The notes beneath the pieces are model-generated. The model was not told the DNA's origin, made no database searches, and saw only the letters and a list, made by a program, of their open reading frames with translations. This document shows positions 54,987 to 64,000 of a stretch of 64,000 bases of DNA, piece after piece. Numbering within the stretch: position 1 is the stretch's first letter; each line of letters starts with the position of its first letter. This DNA is from Planctomycetaceae bacterium (GTDB taxonomy: Bacteria > Planctomycetota > Planctomycetia > Planctomycetales > Planctomycetaceae): positions 50,387 through 114,386 of the forward strand of contig JANSXP010000014.1 in assembly GCA_024742875.1 (NCBI GenBank), in the 5' to 3' direction. Both the position numbers and the translations under genes were made by a program.

Positions 54987-57461
54987 CTAGAGACGGAAGC
55001 GGAATGTCTCGTAGATATAACGGACCGTCCACTGCCAGACGGTGCGGTCGTCAATCAGGAACCGCGCCATACCCCGCATCCCCGGTTTGATCAGTGCGGC
55101 ATCGTACCGGCTTTCATCGTGAACGAAGTGCATTTCCACGACAGCTCGGTAGGCCGTGCTGGTCAAAGCCTCCTGCCCTTTGTCGTCGGGACGTGTGCCC
55201 AGGCTGCCGCCGTATTTGGTGGTCAGTGACTGCGGTGCCACCTTCTCACCACTGCGTGAGAACAGCGTGACGGGGGCGGTGTAGGAAATGTCCGAAAGGT
55301 GATCAAGTTTCAACTCCACCGGCATGCCGTCCGCCAGGTCTTCCCGGTCGGACTGGTCAATGTACAGCACCGCCTGCAATTCGTCCGACGGGGCAATCTT
55401 CATCACCTCCATCCCAGGGTCGACAAAGCAGCCGTAGTTTTTGGCATCCAGCGGTGTGCCGTGCCAGCGCTCCAGCTTGGTGCGGTTGATTTCGTCACGC
55501 TTCGGCTCGGGGACGCGATCGGGGGCCACCACAGTGCCGGCAACTGGGCACTCGACAACGCGACCGCGAATCAGGTCCATGGTCTGATCCATGCTTGCCC
55601 GCAGTGCCATCATCCGCTCCTGCGCCTGATGCACTTCGAAGGACATGTCACGCGGCAGACGATCCGTGTTGTCTGAGTTACTGCGTCCGGCACTGTTCAG
55701 ATGCTTGGCGGCCACTTCAATCTGGCCCGTCCACTCGATCATCAACTGGCTGAGTTCTTCTCGCAGATCGAACAGCTGCCGATCCTCAAGCACAAACAGG
55801 ATCTGGCCTTTCTCCACCCGATCGCCGGGTTGCGGCAGCACCACGTATTCGTCGGGTGTGGGCAGCTTCTGCAGCAGATCAAACTTCGACTGGTGCAGCA
55901 CTTCTTCCAGTCGGTCAAAGTCGAGCGCCTGGTCGGTGCCGGGCATGAAAAACGCCCGCTCCTGTTCGGCGGCAAGTTCTTCACAGAAGGCTCGGTACTC
56001 GTCTGGCTGCAAAATTCTGCCACCAATGGGCCCACTGGTGACGTGCGCCACGTCCACCGGTTCAATGGTGAACGGAGCAAAGTGATACCACGGCACAGGA
56101 ATACTGGCGATCAAATAACCGATGGTACCAGCGACCGTCAGCGACAGAAAAATTTTGAGCTTGCTCATTGGTTCAACCCTCGGTGTCGCAATGATCTGAT
56201 AGACGTTCTTGAACATCGCGAACACAATGCCCGCCATCGAAAACAGGGCCAGCGTGATCCCCAGACTTTGTAAGTCATACGGCTTGAGCACCGTGTACAA
56301 AAACATGCTGATCGAAACGAGAATCACCCACCGGTAGCACCAGGCAGCGATGGCGTAGGTCACAAACCACGCTTTCCCCGTTTCCGGCATGAACGGATCC
56401 GGGCGGCTCTCAATTCCCAGGCAGTACCACGAGAACGCCTCTCTGAGCATCTTGTCCGACTTAGCGCGGAGATTGGGAATCTCCAGAAAGTCGCTCATCA
56501 TGTAATAACCGTCAAACCGCATCAGCGGGTTGGCGTTGAAAATCACGGTGGTGATCGTGGTCACAAAAAACGTGTTCAGAGCCAGAAAGTGCAGCATCCC
56601 CGGTTTGGTGAACCACCAGATGTAAATCGCAATCGCCGATATGATGACTTCGATATACATGCCCGCCGCACCGATGATGATACGGTGCCACTTGTTCTTC
56701 ATCATCCACGAGTCTGTCACGTCACAGTACAGACAGGGGCTGAAGACGAGCAGCATGACCCCCATTTCATGGCATTCGCCGCCGAAATGATGGCAACTTA
56801 AGCCGTGACCGAACTCGTGGATGATCTTGGCAATGCCGAGCGTGGCCCACAGGTAAATCAGGTTGGGCCACCCGAAAAACGTCTGAAACTCAGGCAGACG
56901 ACTTTGGAATTCATCAAACTGCGCTCCCAGCATCAGCCACGCCGACGCCACAAACAGCATGCACGCCCAAACGACGGGCTTCGCGAACACCCACTTCAGA
57001 TAGGGATACATCCATCGCAGAGTGGCTTCCGGGTCCCAGCCGGGCAGTCGCATATACAGCAGACTCATCAGCGTCTGCTTGATCTTCTGGTTGCGTTCCT
57101 TGCGACGTTCCCGGACGACGGCCGCTCCCTGACCTGTTCGCTCACTGACCACCAGCCCCTTCTTGTAAAGGTCGGTAATCAACTGCTGAATGTCGCTTAG
57201 GGTGACCTGAAGGGTCGGAAAGAACTCTTTCAGGTCTTCCTTGACCTGCTCCAGACTGCGAGTGCCGTCCAGCAGGTCGAGAATCTTGAACTGTTCACGC
57301 TGCAGGCGGTGGTACTTCAGACCCACAGGATCCTTGATCACCTGATAGCCAACGCCGAGGTAATCGATTTCCGCAATCACCAGGTCGGCCCGGCGGCGCA
57401 GGGGGATCGGGCGCTGGTTGGACGCCTGCATCTCCTGCGATTGCGACTCGGAAAGCTGCAT
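54987..57461 (-). CDS. PqqD-like / M50 site-2 protease / HlyD-like fusion protein
   Basis: An 824-residue membrane protein of three parts. Residues 25-110 look like a PqqD-type peptide-binding domain (GVGYQVIKDPVGLKYHRLQREQFKILDLLDG, here split). Residues 150-460 form an M50 site-2 protease-like membrane region with HEFGH at 215-219 and the third metal ligand D317 in NPLMRFDGYY. Residues 480-824 resemble an HlyD/RND-adaptor beta-barrel with helical hairpin (LPQPGDRVEKGQILFVLEDRQL). Membrane segments near 160-185, 200-220, 265-310 and 370-470 fit. A periplasmic adaptor-type gene precedes it in transcription order. The combination suggests peptide processing with export; no ABC or RND pump gene is nearby. 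Confidence 0.88.
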   Translation of the reverse strand: MQLSESQSQEMQASNQRPIPLRRRADLVIAEIDYLGVGYQVIKDPVGLKYHRLQREQFKILDLLDGTRSLEQVKEDLKEFFPTLQVTLSDIQQLITDLYKKGLVVSERTGQGAAVVRERRKERNQKIKQTLMSLLYMRLPGWDPEATLRWMYPYLKWVFAKPVVWACMLFVASAWLMLGAQFDEFQSRLPEFQTFFGWPNLIYLWATLGIAKIIHEFGHGLSCHHFGGECHEMGVMLLVFSPCLYCDVTDSWMMKNKWHRIIIGAAGMYIEVIISAIAIYIWWFTKPGMLHFLALNTFFVTTITTVIFNANPLMRFDGYYMMSDFLEIPNLRAKSDKMLREAFSWYCLGIESRPDPFMPETGKAWFVTYAIAAWCYRWVILVSISMFLYTVLKPYDLQSLGITLALFSMAGIVFAMFKNVYQIIATPRVEPMSKLKIFLSLTVAGTIGYLIASIPVPWYHFAPFTIEPVDVAHVTSGPIGGRILQPDEYRAFCEELAAEQERAFFMPGTDQALDFDRLEEVLHQSKFDLLQKLPTPDEYVVLPQPGDRVEKGQILFVLEDRQLFDLREELSQLMIEWTGQIEVAAKHLNSAGRSNSDNTDRLPRDMSFEVHQAQERMMALRASMDQTMDLIRGRVVECPVAGTVVAPDRVPEPKRDEINRTKLERWHGTPLDAKNYGCFVDPGMEVMKIAPSDELQAVLYIDQSDREDLADGMPVELKLDHLSDISYTAPVTLFSRSGEKVAPQSLTTKYGGSLGTRPDDKGQEALTSTAYRAVVEMHFVHDESRYDAALIKPGMRGMARFLIDDRTVWQWTVRYIYETFRFRL

Positions 57462-57573
57462 AAAATCAGTTCAGCAATAACGAACGGGATGAGTTGGTCG
57501 CACCCTTCGCAGACGAAGAGCGGCAGCCGTGAGCCGCCCCCCAATGGTGTGGATCAGGCGGCAGACAGGCCGG

Positions 57574-58575
57574 TTAGCGAGCGGTGCCGGGGAAAATCTT
57601 CGCCTGCACGCGGACGCCTTCTTTCAGCAGATAGTTGCGTTCGCCCGACACGCGATTCTTCACGACAGCCTCGATCATGATGGAGTTCTTATCGTCGGTC
57701 TTCGCCTGACCGCCGGTAAAAGTGACTTCACCAATGAAGTAGTGGGCGGCAGAAGGTTCCGTCGGTGTTGCGGCATCTTCGTTGTTGCCCTTCACGAACG
57801 GGCTGCCGGATGTCGCCGGGCGATCGCCTGGCTGTGCCATCGCTCGCTGCACGATGACTTTGTCGCCGACACCAATCTGCGACTCAAAGCGAGGATCAAC
57901 GTCCATCTTAACGACCATCGTCTCAAAATTGACGATCGTCATGATGGGATCACCCTGTCGCACAGAGGTGCCAACGGCCTTCTTGTGCAGGTCCGTTACA
58001 ATCCCCGTAATCTCAGCCGTCTTGGTATACAGTTTCAACTCGACTCGCTTGGTGGCAGCCGCCAGTTCTGCAGATCGTTTCTCGTGCTCGGCTTTCTTCA
58101 GCCCCGCCTTGGCCTTGATGACTTCCAGCTCCTGCTTGCGGATTTCTTCAGGGCCGTAAATGCTCGACTCTTTACTCTTATTGCGATCAATCCAGTCCTG
58201 CAGCGTTGTCTCGGCATATTCAATAGCCGTTTTTGCAAACGTAATCTCAAAATCCGCCTCAGCAGCGTGCTCCAGTTCGTCCAGCTCCGCTTTCGCCTGG
58301 CGACTGTCGATTTCGACCACGACCTGACCTTTTCTGACCAGACCGCCCCGCGCGGCTGGCGAGATCTTTGACAGTGTGCCGGCCACGTCCACGGCGATTT
58401 CGTTCTGCTCGTTGATTTCCACCACGACATTCTCCGTGTCGATGGCATCAGCGTTTTTCCACATCTCCTGCAGAGACTTCTCCGAGGTCTGTCCCGAACA
58501 CGTACTGACGAAGAGCGTCAGACAGCACAATCCGGCCATCTGGGCCAGCATTCGGGGGGTGGTTGCCATTTTCAT
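57574..58575 (-). CDS. HlyD-family periplasmic adaptor
   Basis: A 333-residue exported adaptor (membrane fusion protein). It has a signal-like N-terminus (MLAQMAGLCCLTLFVSTC), a biotinyl-lipoyl/barrel part split by a long helical hairpin (about 90-185: ELEHAAEADFEITFAKT, ELEVIKAKAGLKKAEHE), and a C-terminal barrel. The ATG at MKMATTPRM is chosen because AGGAG lies 7 bases upstream. It probably works with the M50 fusion encoded downstream, about 110 bases away. No inner-membrane pump or TolC-like gene is beside it. Confidence 0.85.
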   Translation of the reverse strand: MKMATTPRMLAQMAGLCCLTLFVSTCSGQTSEKSLQEMWKNADAIDTENVVVEINEQNEIAVDVAGTLSKISPAARGGLVRKGQVVVEIDSRQAKAELDELEHAAEADFEITFAKTAIEYAETTLQDWIDRNKSKESSIYGPEEIRKQELEVIKAKAGLKKAEHEKRSAELAAATKRVELKLYTKTAEITGIVTDLHKKAVGTSVRQGDPIMTIVNFETMVVKMDVDPRFESQIGVGDKVIVQRAMAQPGDRPATSGSPFVKGNNEDAATPTEPSAAHYFIGEVTFTGGQAKTDDKNSIMIEAVVKNRVSGERNYLLKEGVRVQAKIFPGTAR

Positions 58576-58801
58576 GGAAGAACTCCTGGTCACGAATTCT
58601 GATATCTCTGTTGAGACGGTCTTAGTCGAGTGGTCTAACGGATTTGCGTCATCCCTACAACGTGTTTTTGGGCAGCTTCACCAGTTTCACACGACGCAAA
58701 GCGCTCCGCGCACGGTCGGGCAGGATGTTCCATTCGCCCCGCCGCTCAGACGCCCTTAGGAAACAGCGAAACTCGTCACCAGGCAGACTGCCCGAGAGGC
58801 G

Positions 58802-61780
<2,979 letters not shown>

Positions 61781-61857
61781 GATTCACTCCCTGTGACTGT
61801 GGTGCCATCAGCTTAGCGATCGAACAGCATTCCGCACAGCAACGAGGCCCCAGCGCG

Positions 61858-62775
61858 TCAGTCGAGCACCCCCGCCCCACGCAGGATCATCGCAACCTGC
61901 TGTCGTTCAGGTTCCCGAAAAGCGTGAAACGGATCCGCCGGCAGATCACTGCAGATTTCCAGCAGTGACAGTGCGGACTTGGTGGCTTTGATAAATCGTG
62001 ACGCGTACTTGCCCACGTCGTAGATGGCCTGAAGCTGTTCGACCACCGCCTGCTGTCGATGGGCGGCCCCCTCGTCGCCTGCCAGTAGTGCAGCGTGCCA
62101 CCTTGTAAAGACGGCTGGGGCAAAGTTGGCTCCGCCACTGACACCTCCGTCACCACCCGCGGCATGAGCTTCCGCCAGCATGGCTTCTGGTCCAATCAAA
62201 ACACGCCAGTCCGGCCGGGCCTGTTTCAGCTGACAAACCTGAGCAAAATAGTCCAGATCACCACTGCTGTCTTTCACCCCCACAACGCTCGGCAGGTCGG
62301 CCAGTTGCCGCAGCGTGTCCACTTCAAACCACACCTTGGTCAGTCCCGGCATGTTGTACAGCATCACAGGCAGCGGCAGTTGGGGCACGATATTGCGGAT
62401 GTATCCTGTCAGCTCCGTCTGGCCGGCCGGAAAATAATAGGGCGTGGTGAGCACAACAGAATCGGCGCCGGCATCGGCCGCAAAACGCGCCAGCTGGACA
62501 GACTCCACGAAGGCTGTGTCTGTGACGCCAACCAGGACGGGAACCCGACCGGCGACAATCGCCACGGTCCGCTCAATCATCTGGCGACGAAGACGGTAAC
62601 TCAGACTGGGCGCTTCACCTGTTGTCCCCAGAATGAACACGCCCGCCACCCCCCCTTCGATGACAGCATGCAGCAGACGTTCCAGACCAGATTCATCGAG
62701 TTGGTCGCGCGCCGTAAGCGGAGTCACCAGCGGGGGAATAATGCAGGGCGAGTTTTCGGCAGGCAAGATCGACAT
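61858..62775 (-). CDS. DHDPS/N-acetylneuraminate lyase family aldolase
   Basis: A 305-residue class I aldolase of the DapA/NanA family. The Schiff-base Lys is K168 (GVKDSSGD), the GTTGE motif stands at 50-54 and the Tyr in LYNMP at 140. The family includes dihydrodipicolinate synthase and sialic-acid or keto-deoxy sugar lyases. The residues that separate DapA from lyases cannot be read reliably by eye. Coupling with a sialidase-like gene favours a sugar-acid lyase. The start MSILPAENS is chosen over the upstream frame. Confidence 0.85.
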   Translation of the reverse strand: MSILPAENSPCIIPPLVTPLTARDQLDESGLERLLHAVIEGGVAGVFILGTTGEAPSLSYRLRRQMIERTVAIVAGRVPVLVGVTDTAFVESVQLARFAADAGADSVVLTTPYYFPAGQTELTGYIRNIVPQLPLPVMLYNMPGLTKVWFEVDTLRQLADLPSVVGVKDSSGDLDYFAQVCQLKQARPDWRVLIGPEAMLAEAHAAGGDGGVSGGANFAPAVFTRWHAALLAGDEGAAHRQQAVVEQLQAIYDVGKYASRFIKATKSALSLLEICSDLPADPFHAFREPERQQVAMILRGAGVLD

Positions 62776-62984
62776 CCTGTGAGAATTCAGACGGCACGTG
62801 ACGGGCAGGGCAGCAGACACTGACAAACTGCCAGAGAGCAGCATATCGAGCCGCCCTCCTGACTGCGACAGTCACGTTTCCGACGGCTGATTTGGCCGTC
62901 CACCTTTTCTGCCACGGTCGCGGCCTCGTGGGCGAACCGTGCCTCGTCTACACTGTCCCCATGCTGTGGCCCCGTCACTAAGGA

Positions 62985-63743
62985 ATGCAATTGATGTCTA
63001 CCAGCGGTGCGACCGGATTTGCTGTGGCCCAGATTGCGGCTGTCGCCGGCAATTTGACGCAGAATGTGGCTCGACATGTTGAAGTCGCCCGGGCCGCACG
63101 GCAACACGGAGCCGGCTTCGTCGTCTTTCCCGAGCTCTCGCTGACCGGATACGAGCCGGACCTCGCCAGGGAAACTGCAATCACGCCCGACAGCTCCGTC
63201 ATCCAGCCACTCGTCGACCTGGCTCGGCAGGGCATTACGATCGTGGCGGGCGCTCCGATCCGTTCCACAACAGCAAAACCGTTCCTTGCGGCGCTGATTA
63301 TTACGCCACGCGATCTGCAGGTTTACAACAAGCGGTTTCTGCACGGCGAAGAGAATGACGTCTTCTGTCCGGGCAGCGACGTCGTGCTCACGCCGGTCGC
63401 CACGCAGCAGGTGGGAATCGCGATCTGCGCGGACATTCATGAACCGCAGCACGATCAGGACATTGCCCAGGCTGGGGCCACCGTGTATGCCGCCGGCGTG
63501 GCCATCAAGCAGCAGAGTCTGCCCCGAGCGCACGATGAGATGTCGCGTCTGTCGGCCCGTCACGGTTTTGTCACGCTGCTGGCCAACTACAGTGCGCCTT
63601 CCGGCGGATACGACATTCGGGGCGGCAGCGGCATCTGGAACAGCCGCGGGGAGTGTCTGCAACTGGCTGCCGACTCACGCGAACAACTGCTGCTCGCGAC
63701 TCCCGGACAGAACGGCTGGACGGCGCAGCGCGTGGACGCGTGA
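62985..63743 (+). CDS. nitrilase-superfamily carbon-nitrogen hydrolase
   Basis: A 252-residue hydrolase of the nitrilase/amidase superfamily. The Glu-Lys-Cys triad is E50 (FPELSLTGYEP), K116 (YNKRFLH) and C148 (AICADIHEPQ). The family cleaves amides or nitriles or transfers acyl groups. The Lys lies in KRFLH rather than the common K-x-H-L form, and the segment around C148 is short. ATG at 62985 gives MQLMSTSG; a second ATG 9 bases later is equally possible. It is divergent from the lyase gene. Confidence 0.86.
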   Translation: MQLMSTSGATGFAVAQIAAVAGNLTQNVARHVEVARAARQHGAGFVVFPELSLTGYEPDLARETAITPDSSVIQPLVDLARQGITIVAGAPIRSTTAKPFLAALIITPRDLQVYNKRFLHGEENDVFCPGSDVVLTPVATQQVGIAICADIHEPQHDQDIAQAGATVYAAGVAIKQQSLPRAHDEMSRLSARHGFVTLLANYSAPSGGYDIRGGSGIWNSRGECLQLAADSREQLLLATPGQNGWTAQRVDA

Positions 63744-63828
63744 ACGTTCTGCACGCTGTGTTTGCAGGCTCTGTCTGGTACACTCGAAGGCGTCGTTCGC
63801 TCCCAAAGGCTTGCTCAGGGCTGTCTGC

Positions 63829-64000
63829 ATGAAGTCTGTTGCCACGATTGTGCTGTCTGTTGCGGCCCTTGCCGTTCCCGCCGGCTATTGGCAGCTTCTG
63901 AAGTCTCGACCTCCACATCAGCTCGCCGCAGTGCCACCCTCTGCAGACGTTTCACTCCCCGCCGGACCACTTGCCGCGAGGACAATGTCCCGCCGCGGGA
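63829..64000 (+). CDS. exported protein, truncated by the window edge
   Basis: Only the first 57 residues are visible. The N-terminus (MKSVATIVLSVAALAVPAGYW) is a signal anchor or signal peptide, followed by a Pro/Ala-rich linker. The frame is open to the last base. No family can be assigned from this fragment. It stands 85 bases after the nitrilase-like gene on the same strand. Confidence 0.55.
   Translation, partial: MKSVATIVLSVAALAVPAGYWQLLKSRPPHQLAAVPPSADVSLPAGPLAARTMSRRG

Overview
The window looks like a chromosomal segment of a planctomycete, probably of the Planctomycetaceae type. It is GC-rich, the genes are loosely packed on both strands, and many predicted products are secreted or lipid-anchored. 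Typical planctomycete content includes a formyltransferase of the tetrahydromethanopterin C1 pathway, a Tat-type Gfo/Idh oxidoreductase, a PqqD/M50/HlyD fusion protein, an FG-GAP repeat protein fused to a sialidase, and very large Gly-, Tyr- or Pro-rich exported proteins. The lineage call rests on gene content read by eye, not on a database search. I see no rRNA, tRNA, CRISPR array, insertion sequence or phage genes.

Layout. 0-4.1 kb (+): a DUF1338 dioxygenase-like gene, a small unknown gene, trpE and holB, closely packed. 4.2-14.3 kb (-): a single-domain response regulator, a polytopic membrane protein, and a run of exported proteins: a FlgO/CsgG-like protein, a Tyr-rich protein, a 1476-residue TPR/SH3/CHAT protease-like protein, and a small membrane protein. 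Several of these have their own terminators. 14.8-20.1 kb (+): the conserved module phoH, 7TM-HD phosphohydrolase, ybeY and a CorC/HlyC-type CBS protein. 20.3-24.1 kb: a small unknown gene, glutaminyl cyclase (-), 5-formyl-THF cyclo-ligase, ftr and scpA. 24.3-27.4 kb: a membrane-bound spermidine-synthase-like protein with a degenerate active site. 27.6-31.4 kb (-): a STAS protein, an HTH-EIIA regulator, a lactate/malate dehydrogenase homologue, a tail-anchored protein with L7/L12-like repeats, and trpG.

31.7-35.5 kb (+): a lipoprotein, a Gfo/Idh oxidoreductase overlapping an SLC13 transporter. 35.6-42.1 kb: an A-type Fe-S carrier, a thioredoxin lipoprotein, fmt, a [2Fe-2S] ferredoxin, an ArsM-like methyltransferase, a DUF309 protein and purD. 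42.3-49.1 kb: a giant Gly-rich lipoprotein, an unknown conserved protein, an FKBP isomerase, a redoxin and a Cys/Tyr/Pro-rich exported protein. 49.2-54.6 kb (-): a SUF Fe-S assembly cluster read as sufR, nuoB, sufC, sufB, sufD, with palindromes upstream and an 11-bp tandem repeat inside. 55-58.6 kb (-): an HlyD-type adaptor followed by the PqqD/M50/HlyD fusion. 58.8-62.8 kb (-): a DHDPS/sialic-acid-lyase family gene followed by the FG-GAP/sialidase fusion. 63-64 kb (+): a nitrilase-family hydrolase and the start of an exported protein cut by the window edge.

Themes. Fe-S metabolism recurs (SUF operon, A-type carrier, ferredoxin, NuoB), as does one-carbon metabolism (Ftr, 5-formyl-THF cyclo-ligase, Fmt, PurD). 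Cell-surface biology is also prominent: CHAT protease, sialidase, M50/HlyD export and low-complexity exported proteins. The best candidates for something undescribed are the PqqD-M50-HlyD plus adaptor operon, the nuoB gene inside the suf operon with its paired palindromes, and the exported CHAT/FlgO/Tyr-rich group.
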